This document shows, piece by piece, positions 47,151 to 55,826 of a DNA stretch of 64,000 nucleotides. The DNA lies in contig CAJTSR010000016.1 in the NCBI GenBank assembly GCA_910579035.1, positions 10,076-74,075 of the forward strand. The letters are read 5' to 3'. The notes under the pieces were generated by a model. It was not told where the DNA came from. It did not search any database and worked only from the letters and a program-made list of their open reading frames with translations. The stretch comes from an uncultured Muribaculaceae bacterium. GTDB lineage: Bacteria > Bacteroidota > Bacteroidia > Bacteroidales > Muribaculaceae. The first letter of the stretch is position 1. Each line of letters opens with the position of its first letter. Both the position numbers and the translations under genes were made by a program.

Positions 47151-48458
47151 TTATTCGTAGGGGAGCAGGTCGCGGCCTATGTCGCGGCGGAAGTACATAC
47201 CGTCGAAGTGCACGCCTTCGAGGGCTTTGTAGGAGAGAGCCGCGGCTTCGCTTATGTTGCGGCCGTAGCTTGTGGCCGTGAGGACGCGTCCGCCGGCCGT
47301 CACGGGTTTGCCGTCGGCCGCCGCCGCGGTGCCTGCATGGAATATTATGGACTCGGCGGGAGCGAGGTTGCCGCTTATGGCCTTGCCTTTCTCGTAATCG
47401 CCCGGATATCCGCCCGACACCGCCATGACGGTTACCGATGTGCGCGGGTCTGTTTCGATAGCCATTCCTTTCAGCCGGGCGTCGGCTGCGGCTTCGAGCA
47501 CGGGCAGGAGGTCGGAGGCTATGCGGGGCATCACGGCCTCTGTTTCGGGGTCGCCCATACGGACGTTGTACTCGATTACGAGCGGTTCGCCGCCGCAGTT
47601 GATGAGGCCGAGGAATATGAAGCCTCGGTAGTCGATGCCTTCGGCAGCGAGTCCGGCGAGAGTCGGCTTGATGATGCGGCTGTCGATTTTGGCCATAAAT
47701 TCGTCGTCGACAAAGGGAGGGGGGCATACGGCGCCCATGCCGCCGGTGTTGAGTCCGGTGTCGCCTTCGCCGATTCGTTTGTAGTCCTTGGCGGGAGGCA
47801 GCACTATGTATTCGCCCGTTCCGTCGGTGAGCACGAATACGGAGCATTCTATGCCTGAGAGGAACTGTTCGATTACGACTTTGGCAGAAGCCTTGCCGAA
47901 CTGGCCCGCGAGCATGCGGCGCAGCGATTGGCGCGCTTCGTCGATAGAGTCGATGATGAGCACGCCCTTGCCTGCGGCAAGACCGTCGGCCTTGAGCACG
48001 TAGGGAGCCTCGAGGCTTTCGAGGAAGGCGTCGCCCTCGGCGATGTTGTCGGGAGTGACGGTGAGGTATTTGGCTGTGGGAATGCCGTATTTTGCCATAA
48101 AGTGCTTGGCAAAGTCCTTGGAGCCTTCGAGGGCGGCTCCTGCCTTGCCCGGGCCGACCATGAGCAGCTCGCGGCCTTCGGCCATGGCGCGGCTTTCAAG
48201 AAATTCGCGCAGGCCTTCCACGAGCGGGTCTTCGTTTCCGGCCACCACGAGGTCGATATCGTTCGACACCACGGCGTCATACACGGCCTCGAAGTCGGTG
48301 GGCTTTATCGGCAGGTTGGTGCCGAAAGCTGACGTGCCGGCGTTGCCCGGCGCGATGAAAAACTTGCCCATACGGGGGCTCTGGCTTAATTTCCAAGCTA
48401 TTGCCGCCTCGCGGCCTCCGCTGCCGAGCAGCAGCACGTTGAGTTTTTCCTTGCTCAT
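47151..48458 (-). CDS. purD: Phosphoribosylamine-glycine ligase (GAR synthetase)
   Basis: A 435-residue ATP-grasp ligase, second step of purine synthesis. N-terminal LLLGSGGREAAIAWKL; ATP-grasp loop YVLKADGLAAGKGVLIIDS; metal/ATP site NTGGMGAVCPPPF; C-terminal YNVRMGDPETEAVMPR. Cytosolic, normal length. It overlaps the THUMP methyltransferase stop by 4 bp (ATGA) and abuts the membrane-protein gene. Confidence 0.96.
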   Translation of the reverse strand: MSKEKLNVLLLGSGGREAAIAWKLSQSPRMGKFFIAPGNAGTSAFGTNLPIKPTDFEAVYDAVVSNDIDLVVAGNEDPLVEGLREFLESRAMAEGRELLMVGPGKAGAALEGSKDFAKHFMAKYGIPTAKYLTVTPDNIAEGDAFLESLEAPYVLKADGLAAGKGVLIIDSIDEARQSLRRMLAGQFGKASAKVVIEQFLSGIECSVFVLTDGTGEYIVLPPAKDYKRIGEGDTGLNTGGMGAVCPPPFVDDEFMAKIDSRIIKPTLAGLAAEGIDYRGFIFLGLINCGGEPLVIEYNVRMGDPETEAVMPRIASDLLPVLEAAADARLKGMAIETDPRTSVTVMAVSGGYPGDYEKGKAISGNLAPAESIIFHAGTAAAADGKPVTAGGRVLTATSYGRNISEAAALSYKALEGVHFDGMYFRRDIGRDLLPYE

Positions 48459-50032
48459 TCCTTATTGTCGTTATTGTCGGTGTTTTTCTTCTTGCGGGTG
48501 CGCCATACGGGGCGGTTGAGCACTATCTCCTTGTCGGCCGAAATCGACGGTGTGCGTCCGAATCCGCGCAGCGACAGCGGCTTGCGTTCGCGAGGTGCTT
48601 CTTCGGCAGAATCGTCGCGGCGGTTGTTGTCGCGTGCCGGCCTTTCGGGTCTTTCGCCGGGTCGGCCTCCGAAACGTTCGCCGGGTTTGCTGCCGAAGCG
48701 TTCGCCGGGCTTTTCGCGGCGCGGTGCCCTGTCATGTCGTTCGTCGCGGCGGCCTTTGGTGTCGCGGTCGCGGTCACGGCGCGGACGTTCGTCGGCTCCG
48801 GGTCTGCCGGGGCGGGCGTCACGTCTGGGGCGTTCCTCGCGTTCGGGACGTTCGTCTTTGATTCGGCCTCCGGCGGCGCGGAAATCGCGCTTGGTGCCTT
48901 CGAATATCACATATTCGCGGAGCTCGCATTCGAGTCCGCCGTTGTTCATGTCGAATTTCTGCGAGGGCGCGAGGCCTATCTCGTGGAAGTAGTCGTCGTT
49001 ATAGCCTATGATCCAAGCGTGGTAGCCGAGGAACACGTGCTTGAGAGTCGTGCCGATAGAGCGGTACAGCGCGCCCATGTCGTCGGCCGTGATGCGTTTT
49101 CCGTAAGGAGGGTTGGTGATAAGCACTCCGGCGGGTTTCGGAGCTTCTTTCCATTCGGCGATGGGGCGCTTGGTGAGCGATATGTACTGGTCCACACCTG
49201 CGCCTTTGGCGTTTTCAGCCGTTATTTCGAGTGCGCGCTGCTGTATGTCGGCACCGATGATGGGTACCTCCACGGTGCGTTCGGCGCTGTCGTCGTTGTA
49301 TATCTCGTCGAGGAGGTCGGCGTCGAAGTCGGGCCATGTTTCAAAGGCGAACTGCTTGCGGTATATGCCCGGGGCTATGTTGGCCGCAATCAGGGCGGCT
49401 TCGATAAGGAATGTGCCGGATCCGCACATAGGATCGACAAAGGGTGTTTCGCCGCGCCAGCCGCTTTTGAGTATTATGCCGGCGGCGAGCACCTCGTTGA
49501 TGGGTGCCTCGGTCTGTTGGCGGCGCCAGCCGCGTTTATGGAGCGATTCGCCGGAGGAGTCGAGCGACAGGGTTACATCTCGGCCCGATATGTGGACGTT
49601 GAGCATGATGTCGGCACCGTCGAGGCGCACGCGCGGACGTTTTTCGTCGGCCTCGTGGTCGCGGAACCAGTCGACAATGGCGTCCTTCACTCGGTATGTC
49701 ACGAACTGTGAGTTGCGGAACTCCTCGCTGTACACTGTCGAGTCGATGGAGAATGTCTTGTCGGCGTTCATCAGAGAGCTCCAGTCGAAAGCCTTGGTGC
49801 GGTCGTAGAGCGTGTCGGGGTCGGAAGCCTTGAAGGTATAGAAGGGCTTGAGTATTCTCAAGGCTGTGCGGCACCACATATTGGCCTTGTACAGCATGGC
49901 CTTGTCGCCTCGGAAGGATACCATTCGGTTGCCGGGCATTACGTCCTGCGCGCCAAGCTGCCGCAGTTCTTCGGCCAGCACCTCTTCCAGTCCGCGGAAG
50001 GTCTTGGCCACCATATCGAAAGTCGGATTCAT
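48455..50032 (-). CDS. THUMP-domain RNA (guanine-N2) methyltransferase with Arg-rich C-terminal tail
   Basis: A 525-residue protein. Residues about 1-165: RlmL-type N-terminal and THUMP domains (VAKTFRGLEEVLAEELRQLG). About 170-385: methyltransferase with FVDPMCGSGTFLIEAALIA (SAM site) and VLITNPPYGKRI (catalytic NPPY), as in RlmL/RlmK m2G enzymes. Residues about 395-525 are a disordered tail rich in Arg, Asp, Gly and Pro with repeated PGERFG units (REKPGERFGSKPGERFGGRP). The tail probably binds RNA non-specifically. First gene of the purD-pdxB operon. Confidence 0.9.
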   Translation of the reverse strand: MNPTFDMVAKTFRGLEEVLAEELRQLGAQDVMPGNRMVSFRGDKAMLYKANMWCRTALRILKPFYTFKASDPDTLYDRTKAFDWSSLMNADKTFSIDSTVYSEEFRNSQFVTYRVKDAIVDWFRDHEADEKRPRVRLDGADIMLNVHISGRDVTLSLDSSGESLHKRGWRRQQTEAPINEVLAAGIILKSGWRGETPFVDPMCGSGTFLIEAALIAANIAPGIYRKQFAFETWPDFDADLLDEIYNDDSAERTVEVPIIGADIQQRALEITAENAKGAGVDQYISLTKRPIAEWKEAPKPAGVLITNPPYGKRITADDMGALYRSIGTTLKHVFLGYHAWIIGYNDDYFHEIGLAPSQKFDMNNGGLECELREYVIFEGTKRDFRAAGGRIKDERPEREERPRRDARPGRPGADERPRRDRDRDTKGRRDERHDRAPRREKPGERFGSKPGERFGGRPGERPERPARDNNRRDDSAEEAPRERKPLSLRGFGRTPSISADKEIVLNRPVWRTRKKKNTDNNDNKE

Positions 50033-50053
50033 GTCGTTCTTTATTTACGAGTG

Positions 50054-50061
50054 CAAATTTA
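50054..50061 (-). promoter_or_regulatory. -7 box of the THUMP methyltransferase-purD operon
   Basis: TAAATTTG on the minus strand, 21 nt upstream of the ATG at 50032. The -33 region is weak. Confidence 0.5.
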
Positions 50062-50097
50062 CGGCAATTTTTTAGAAGTCACAGCATGGAGCGGCGG

Positions 50098-50886
50098 CTA
50101 TTTGCCCGGTTGGGGCAGAGGGGTGCGCGGACGGTGCCGCCCGACGCGGTAGTTTATCGCCGCGTTGGGACACACGGCGGTGCAGTCGAAGCATACCACG
50201 CAGCGCGATGTGTCGACGGTATGGTCGGTGAGGCTTATGCACTCCGACTTGCATACCCTCTGGCACTCGCCGCAGTTTATGCACAGCTCGGTGTTGATGT
50301 CGATTCGCAGCACGGCGTGGCGTGCTGCGACTCCGAGGAGCGTGCCTACGGGGCAGATGCTGTTGCAGATTATCCTGCCGTGCTTCCACGATGCCGCTGC
50401 CACTATCAGCACTGTGGCGGCCGCTATGCCGGTGGCCGACAGCGAGAATAAGGCGCTGTCGCCGAGGGGGACGCCTACGAACTGCTGTATCACCCGGGCA
50501 TAGGCCGAGTAGGGGTCGAGGAGCGCGGGTATGGCAGCCGAGCCTGTGAGCATGAGCGCGAAGGCGACTCCGACGAAGAATATGCGTGTCTTGGTAAGCG
50601 GCGGCCGGTATCGGTAGTCGCGCTTTTTTCTGCGGATTGTGCGCGACAGTGCCGAGGCGCAGTCCATTGCCGTGCCCAAGGGGCAGACGGTGGAGCAGTA
50701 TATGCGGCCGTACACGAGCGTTACAAGCGCCCAGAACACCAGGCATACCGCCGCCCCCGACAGCAGCGCCGCCAGTATCTGCATGCGCACAAATACGCTT
50801 TCATAGCCCGCTATGAGAGCCCATGTGGGCACCGTCATCGCGGTGAGTGCTATTATTATCCGGCATGTTCGTATGGCGCGGTACAT
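50098..50886 (-). CDS. Membrane polyferredoxin (NapH/CcoG-like 4Fe-4S protein)
   Basis: A 262-residue protein with about five membrane helices. Two membrane-side Cys motifs, YCSTVCPLGTAMD and CNSICPVGTLLG, are typical of NapH/NosR-type electron carriers. A C-terminal ferredoxin domain holds two clusters: CINCGECQRVCKSEC and CVVCFDCTAVCPNAA. It likely passes electrons between a membrane donor and an unidentified acceptor. No reductase genes are adjacent, so the partner is unknown. It follows comF by 42 nt. Confidence 0.85.
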   Translation of the reverse strand: MYRAIRTCRIIIALTAMTVPTWALIAGYESVFVRMQILAALLSGAAVCLVFWALVTLVYGRIYCSTVCPLGTAMDCASALSRTIRRKKRDYRYRPPLTKTRIFFVGVAFALMLTGSAAIPALLDPYSAYARVIQQFVGVPLGDSALFSLSATGIAAATVLIVAAASWKHGRIICNSICPVGTLLGVAARHAVLRIDINTELCINCGECQRVCKSECISLTDHTVDTSRCVVCFDCTAVCPNAAINYRVGRHRPRTPLPQPGK

Positions 50887-50928
50887 GGTATTGGCGGGTG
50901 CTTGGGCTTTAGTGCTTTGTGTTACTGG

Positions 50929-51624
50929 TCAGCTGTTTGCGAGAGCGAGGCACAGCGCGCCGACCGACGATGGCCGTCCGCCGCCGCGGCCTATGGCGAG
51001 CGCGCATTCCGCCATGGTGGCTCCCGAGGTGAAAACGTCGTCGACTATGGCTATGTCGAGTCCTTCGAGTTCTTCGGGACAGCGGCATTCTATCATTCCG
51101 GCTACGTTTTTGCGCCGGGCGTCGCGCGAACGCCGTGTCTGGGTGGCGTGGGCGCGCACTGCCACGAGGTTGTCGCCCACGGGTATGCCCGTGGCGTCGG
51201 ATATGCCCCGGGCTATTTCCTCGCTTTGGTTGTAGCCCCGCCTGAGGTATTTGCGGTAGTGCATGGGAACGGGCAGCAGAACGTCGACAGCCTCTATGGC
51301 CGATGGCGTGTCGGCTATCAGTTCTGTGGCGAAGGCACGTCCGAGGGCGCGCGCCAGCCCGGGACGGTCGGAATACTTGGCGCGGCGTATCAGCGGCGCA
51401 AACTCGCTCCTTGGGTTGTAGTGAAACCACGCGGCGGCAAGCCCCGGCACGGCGGGGGCGTTCGATAACGCCTCCGTCATGCTGTTGGTGCTTGTAAGGT
51501 GTATGCCTGTGCGTGGAAGCCTTACCATGCAGGTGGTGCACAGTGCCCGCTCGCCCTTGATAAGGGGGCGTTTGCACACCGGGCAAAGGCGAGGAGCGGC
51601 AATGTCTGCAAGGAGGCGGAGCAT
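50929..51624 (-). CDS. comF: ComF-family phosphoribosyltransferase-like protein
   Basis: A 231-residue protein. The N-terminal zinc finger LCPVCKRPLIKGERALCTTC is followed by a phosphoribosyltransferase domain with the PRPP motif DIAIVDDVFTSGATM. ComF/GntX proteins are cytosolic and needed for DNA uptake in competent bacteria; their role elsewhere is unclear. The A-run and TTAGGAAT-type repeats directly before the ATG could affect translation. Part of the panB-comF-polyferredoxin run. Confidence 0.9.
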   Translation of the reverse strand: MLRLLADIAAPRLCPVCKRPLIKGERALCTTCMVRLPRTGIHLTSTNSMTEALSNAPAVPGLAAAWFHYNPRSEFAPLIRRAKYSDRPGLARALGRAFATELIADTPSAIEAVDVLLPVPMHYRKYLRRGYNQSEEIARGISDATGIPVGDNLVAVRAHATQTRRSRDARRKNVAGMIECRCPEELEGLDIAIVDDVFTSGATMAECALAIGRGGGRPSSVGALCLALANS

Positions 51625-51631
51625 TTTTTTA

Positions 51632-51676
51632 ATTAGGAATTAGGAATTAGGAATGAGGAGTTAGGAATGAGGAATT
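51632..51676. repeat. Short tandem repeats TTAGGAA(T) before comF
   Basis: About five imperfect 7-8 nt units (ATTAGGA, ATTAGGA, ATTAGGA, ATGAGGA, GTTAGGA, ATGAGGA) end 8 nt from the comF ATG. They occupy the comF translation-initiation region. Confidence 0.7.
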
Positions 51677-51693
51677 GTTGCTGCGGCGGTTTT

Positions 51694-52515
51694 TTAGTAT
51701 TGCTCGGAGGCGTTGGGGAAGTCGGCGGTTTTCACGTCGTCGATGTAGCGGCTTACGGCGCTGTTGATTACTGTCGACAGGTCGGCGTAGCGACGCAGGA
51801 ATTTGGGCGAGAATCCCTGGTTGATGCCGAGCATGTCGTGCATCACGAGCACTTGGCCGTCGACTCCACCGCCGGCACCGATGCCGATAACGGGGATTGT
51901 GAGTTCCGACGCCACGCGGGCAGCGAGCGCTGCCGGTATCTTTTCGAGAACTATGGCGAAACAGCCTATTTCTTCGAGCAGATGCGCGTCGGCAAGGAGT
52001 TTTTCGGCTTCGGCTTCTTCTTTGGCACGCACTGCGTATGTGCCGAACTTGTTGATTGACTGAGGTGTGAGGCCGAGATGACCCATCACGGGGATTCCGG
52101 CGCACAGTATGCGCTCTATCGACTCGCGGATTTCAGCTCCTCCTTCCATTTTGACGGCTTCGGCGTGGCTTTCCTTCATGATGCGGATAGCCGAGGCGAG
52201 GGCTTCCTTGGAGTTGCCCTGATAGGTGCCGAAAGGCATGTCGCATACCACCAGCGCGCGGCGCACGCCCTTGATTACGCTCTTGGCGTGGTATATCATC
52301 TGGTCGAGGGTTATGGGCAGGGTGGTGATATTGCCCGCCATGACGTTCGAGGCGGAGTCGCCTACCAGTATTACGTCCATGCCGGCTTCGTCGATGAGTT
52401 TGGCCATGGAGTAGTCGTAAGCTGTGAGCATGGCGATTTTTTCGCCGCGTGCTTTCATCTCTGTGAGGCGCATGGTGGTTACCTTGCGCTTGTCGTCTAC
52501 AGTGTTGGTTGACAT
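51694..52515 (-). CDS. panB: 3-methyl-2-oxobutanoate hydroxymethyltransferase
   Basis: A 273-residue cytosolic enzyme making ketopantoate from alpha-ketoisovalerate and methylene-tetrahydrofolate, first step of pantothenate synthesis. Family motifs: [15 protein letters not shown] (metal Asp), [22 protein letters not shown] and [19 protein letters not shown]. Normal length. Together with coaX it covers part of the pantothenate-CoA route. Its own -7 box is at 52566-52573. Confidence 0.96.
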   Translation of the reverse strand: MSTNTVDDKRKVTTMRLTEMKARGEKIAMLTAYDYSMAKLIDEAGMDVILVGDSASNVMAGNITTLPITLDQMIYHAKSVIKGVRRALVVCDMPFGTYQGNSKEALASAIRIMKESHAEAVKMEGGAEIRESIERILCAGIPVMGHLGLTPQSINKFGTYAVRAKEEAEAEKLLADAHLLEEIGCFAIVLEKIPAALAARVASELTIPVIGIGAGGGVDGQVLVMHDMLGINQGFSPKFLRRYADLSTVINSAVSRYIDDVKTADFPNASEQY

Positions 52516-52565
52516 ATCGTTGATTTCGTGTCTTTTTGTGATATTTCAGGAGTGATATTGAGCGG

Positions 52566-52573
52566 CAAAGGTA
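52566..52573 (-). promoter_or_regulatory. -7 box of panB
   Basis: TACCTTTG on the minus strand, about 50 nt before the ATG at 52515. No -33 TTTG is evident. Confidence 0.5.
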
Positions 52574-52594
52574 CGTAAATTTTTATAAAAGATA

Positions 52595-52630
52595 AAGAGT
52601 TAGGATAATATGGCGCATATCCTAACTCTT
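52595..52630 (-). terminator. Terminator of the ECF sigma factor gene
   Basis: Perfect 12-bp stem AAGAGTTAGGAT/ATCCTAACTCTT with a 12-nt loop, 111 nt past the sigma gene stop and just upstream of the panB promoter. On the minus strand it is followed by a T-rich stretch. Confidence 0.65.
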
Positions 52631-52741
52631 CGCTGCTAATGTTGAAATGTACCTGTTTAAACTTGAATCTTGGCTTAGGTCTGGTTGAATTTTGGTATGA
52701 GGGAGATGTTGTGCAAAAAATCTCCCCGGATCGGAGCGCCT

Positions 52742-53245
52742 TTACTGGTAATCGGCAAAGCGTTCCTGTAGTTTCTTGCGGGCAAAGAATATTCGGCTTT
52801 TCACCGTGCCCAGCGGAAGGTGCATATGCTCGGCTATTTCGTTGTACTTGTAGCCGGCCACATGCATCGAGAATGGGATTCGGTATTCGTCGGCGAACTC
52901 GTTGATGGCATCCGTTATCTCGGCTGCACCATAGGTTTCCTCAGGCGACTCGAAGCGGCTCTCCTGGCTCAGGTTGAGGTGGTAGAGATTGTCGGTGGTG
53001 TCGACAATCGTTGCAGAACGTACGTTGCGGCGGTAATTGTTGATGAAGATGTTGCGCATTATGGTGAATACCCAGCCTTTGAAGTTGGTGTTCTCCGCGT
53101 ACTTCTCCTCGTTGTCGAGAGCCTTCAAAGTAGTATCCTGCAGCAGGTCGTATGCGTCGTCCCGGTTGGAAGTCAGCATATAGGCGAAATTCAGCAAATT
53201 GGCTTGGAGGGCCATCAGGTTGATTTGAAATTTTGCACTTGCCAT
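52742..53245 (-). CDS. ECF-type RNA polymerase sigma factor
   Basis: A 167-residue sigma-70-family ECF factor. Region 2: RDDAYDLLQDTTLKALDNEE and NFKGWVFTIMRNIFINNYRR. Region 4 helix-turn-helix: EIAEHMHLPLGTVKSRIFFA. The ATG at 53245 (MASAKFQINLMALQANLLNF) is chosen because the promoter is at 53318-53346; the frame is open further upstream. No anti-sigma gene adjoins it, so regulation may be by expression level. Confidence 0.92.
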   Translation of the reverse strand: MASAKFQINLMALQANLLNFAYMLTSNRDDAYDLLQDTTLKALDNEEKYAENTNFKGWVFTIMRNIFINNYRRNVRSATIVDTTDNLYHLNLSQESRFESPEETYGAAEITDAINEFADEYRIPFSMHVAGYKYNEIAEHMHLPLGTVKSRIFFARKKLQERFADYQ

Positions 53246-53317
53246 AATGTTAATTTTTAACGTTGTTTTTGGATAGGATTTTGTTGGACTCCTTGTGGAA
53301 ATTTTTATTCCACGCTT

Positions 53318-53346
53318 CAAAATTAGGCATAATTTAGCCAAGTCAA
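53318..53346 (-). promoter_or_regulatory. Promoter of the ECF sigma gene
   Basis: -7 TAATTTTG (53318-53325) and TTG (53344-53346) with an 18-nt spacer, minus strand; leader about 65 nt. The rest of the 369-bp gap (53347-53536) is AT-rich with no gene seen, then the terminator at 53537-53572. Confidence 0.6.
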
Positions 53347-53536
53347 GAATTTTAATGTTAACAAATGCAAATTTCAAATATTAGACGAACTTAGCTATAT
53401 AATATATTGAAGCACAGAGATATAAAATTTATGAATTTTGTTACAAGATTGTTACACCGTGTATAATGTGACTAAAATGTAACAATTTTGATATACTATT
53501 GTAGGGGCTGTTCCTTCTTGAAAGGCCCTATAAAAG

Positions 53537-53572
53537 CTGTGGCAGGCGCTCCAAATCGGAGGCCTGCCACAG
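53537..53572 (-). terminator. Terminator of the secreted OB/CHB_HEX protein gene
   Basis: Perfect 11-bp stem (53537-53547 with 53562-53572), 14-nt loop, 43 nt past the stop, followed on the minus strand by a TTTTAT stretch. Confidence 0.7.
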
Positions 53573-53614
53573 TGTGGGCTTGGTTGCCGCAGTGCGGCTT
53601 ATTTTCGTTCAGGT

Positions 53615-55789
53615 TTACTTGATGTATACCTTTTCTACCTTGCTGCCCTGGCGGCGCACATAGATGCCAGCCTCGGGATTGGCTACGCGCACACCCTGCA
53701 GGTTGAAGTATTCAACGGGTGCGTTTTCGTCAGCACCAACTTCTTCGATACCGCTTGTTGCGTTCTCGTCTTCAACGTATACCACGTCGATGCAGTTAAA
53801 GCGGCTTGCTCCTGCAAATGTGAACTTGACACTGGTAGTGATCGCGTCTTCTGCCGCGGTCCATACCTTGCCGTCGAGTGTGCCCGAGTCGGCGCTGTTG
53901 CCTGCGTTCCAGTTGGTGTCGCGCTGCTTGAATGTCACGCTCTTGAGCTTGTAGCCGTTTCGGTTTGCAGAAATGGTGGCTGTGTTGTTCTTGTAGATGC
54001 GTACGTTATAGTATATGTCGGGTTCGGTGCCGTTAAGCCACCAGCGAGGATTATCGGAACCTTCACCCTTGCTCATAGTGAGGTCTATTTCCTGAGATGT
54101 GAATACCACACCGTTAAGACTGTTGGTTTCGGTAGCTACGTTTGCCGGTTCTATCACGCTTGTAGTAAGGTCTGCAACATTGCCGCCGTTGGCGAAAATG
54201 AAGGAAGCCATGTATGTACCTTCGGGATAGAGGGTGTACTCGGCGGAGGCGCTTGTCGAAATCATACCGGCCTTTACTGCAATAACGTTGATTGTCATAT
54301 CGGCAGTGAGTTCGATGCCTGCTTCGGTGTAGGGGGTAGAGGCCTCGGTGGCTTCTGTGCCGTCGGTGGTATAGTATATGGAAGCACCTTCGGTGGCGCA
54401 TGTCACTTTCACGATAGTGCCTTTGGTGTACAATCCGGCAGCGGGGGTGAACACGGGTTTGTCAACGGCTTTGACGCCGCCAACGATTTCGATAGGCTGT
54501 ATCTGAAGTTTGCCATCGTATGCGCCTACGACGCCTACCACGTTGAAGCCTTCGCCTTCAGTCACATCCAGATTGAAGGCGTTGTAGCCGTTGAGATTGC
54601 TTTCGCCTTGGGTGAATACGAAATTTTTTCCGTCCACGTTGGATATTGACACATCTTCAAGCTTTACATAAGCGTTAAGTTTTGTGTCATTGATGTCGGT
54701 GAGAGTGGCATCTTCGGGAGCAATGGCTGAGGAGGTGCTTTCTTCGCCGAGGGTGTAGTCTGTTATTTGAGGAACACCGTTGTTAGCTCCGAGCTTGCCT
54801 TGGATATAGGTGTATGCAGTTCCGTTTTCGGCTGTTTGGGCAGTACCCCACGCAAGCATGTAGTTGCCGGCTGCGTCTTTGAGCCATAGGTTCTTGCCAT
54901 TGGCATATGTGACGTATATCGGGCCTGTAACCTTGCCGAGGGTTCCGGCTTCTGCGGCGGCAAGTTCGGCGAAGTTGGCGTATGTTCCTACGTATTGGGC
55001 CTCGAAAGTGGCGACTTTGCTCAGCTCGCTGCCTTTCTTGGCTATCGCCGTCACGGTGGTGTTGGCGGTGATGGCGAACGGAGCGCTGTACAATGTGGAG
55101 GCCTCGGTGGGTTCTGTGCCGTCGGTGGTGTAGTAGATTGCGTCAGCACCGCTTTCGCCTGCTGCGATAGTCACCTTGTTGTCGACGCAGCTTATTACCG
55201 GGCGGTCTACCGATGAAGCTGTCGCGCTTTCCCATGTGATTTCGATTTTGTCGATGTACTGTGCGCCTGCATTGCTGCCGAAAGCCACATACGTGTAATC
55301 CTCGGTAAAGGTATAGGTGCTAACTAAGTCGACGGCATCGCCTTTTTTTAATGAACCTACTTTTGTTGCAGAGGCGATTGAAGCGGTGCTTTCATAGGCT
55401 TCATTGCCTGCGTAGATGTTGAGAACACGAGTATCGGCGGTATTCGTGTTCCATGTTATGACTATTTGTTTTAATATGCCTCCGGAGGCGGTACTTGCAA
55501 TGCCGCGTGCTTTTCCTGCCGCGTTGCTTGATGCCGTTGCGCTTACATTGCCAGTATTAATCTGTATGGAAGAATTACCGCTTGCACAGACGATATTGTA
55601 TGCCGCACCAGACTCCGTGTCGTTATAGTCGTATAGATAGTAGGTGGTGCTGGGGGAGGTTATTCCTAATGTAGTGTAGGACAGTTCGTCTGTTACCTCG
55701 GCTGCATTAGCTAAGGGCGATACCACTCCCGCTGATAATGAGAGAGTTAGTGCTAATGCACCAGCGCGTGTGAGTAAAAGTTTTTTCAT
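53615..55789 (-). CDS. Secreted multidomain protein with CHB_HEX_C_1 and OB-fold-like domains
   Basis: A 724-residue secreted protein, signal peptide MKKLLLTRAGALALTLSLSA to about 29. Two chitobiase/hexosaminidase C-terminal-like domains (AIYYTTDGTEPTEASTLYSA near 220; SIYYTTDGTEATEASTPYTE near 470). Between them, about 275-430, is an OB-like region (GPIYVTYANGKNLWLKDAAG, AYTYIQGKLGANNG) similar in style to the modules of the lipoprotein at 12851-15553. The end (FNLQGVRVANPEAGIYVRRQ) is a Bacteroidales C-terminal signal. It follows the secreted nuclease by 37 nt. Confidence 0.8.
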   Translation of the reverse strand: MKKLLLTRAGALALTLSLSAGVVSPLANAAEVTDELSYTTLGITSPSTTYYLYDYNDTESGAAYNIVCASGNSSIQINTGNVSATASSNAAGKARGIASTASGGILKQIVITWNTNTADTRVLNIYAGNEAYESTASIASATKVGSLKKGDAVDLVSTYTFTEDYTYVAFGSNAGAQYIDKIEITWESATASSVDRPVISCVDNKVTIAAGESGADAIYYTTDGTEPTEASTLYSAPFAITANTTVTAIAKKGSELSKVATFEAQYVGTYANFAELAAAEAGTLGKVTGPIYVTYANGKNLWLKDAAGNYMLAWGTAQTAENGTAYTYIQGKLGANNGVPQITDYTLGEESTSSAIAPEDATLTDINDTKLNAYVKLEDVSISNVDGKNFVFTQGESNLNGYNAFNLDVTEGEGFNVVGVVGAYDGKLQIQPIEIVGGVKAVDKPVFTPAAGLYTKGTIVKVTCATEGASIYYTTDGTEATEASTPYTEAGIELTADMTINVIAVKAGMISTSASAEYTLYPEGTYMASFIFANGGNVADLTTSVIEPANVATETNSLNGVVFTSQEIDLTMSKGEGSDNPRWWLNGTEPDIYYNVRIYKNNTATISANRNGYKLKSVTFKQRDTNWNAGNSADSGTLDGKVWTAAEDAITTSVKFTFAGASRFNCIDVVYVEDENATSGIEEVGADENAPVEYFNLQGVRVANPEAGIYVRRQGSKVEKVYIK

Positions 55790-55826
55790 ATGCGAATTGT
55801 GTTTTTAGGTTTTTCAGATTCTGTCG

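Noticed and set aside
46501..47858. Long overlapping open frames on both strands across purD and the membrane-protein gene
   Set aside because: Arg/His-rich translations with no domain; the annotated genes explain the region.
51632..51676. Possible CRISPR-like array
   Set aside because: Units are only 7-8 nt with no spacers; no cas genes in the window.
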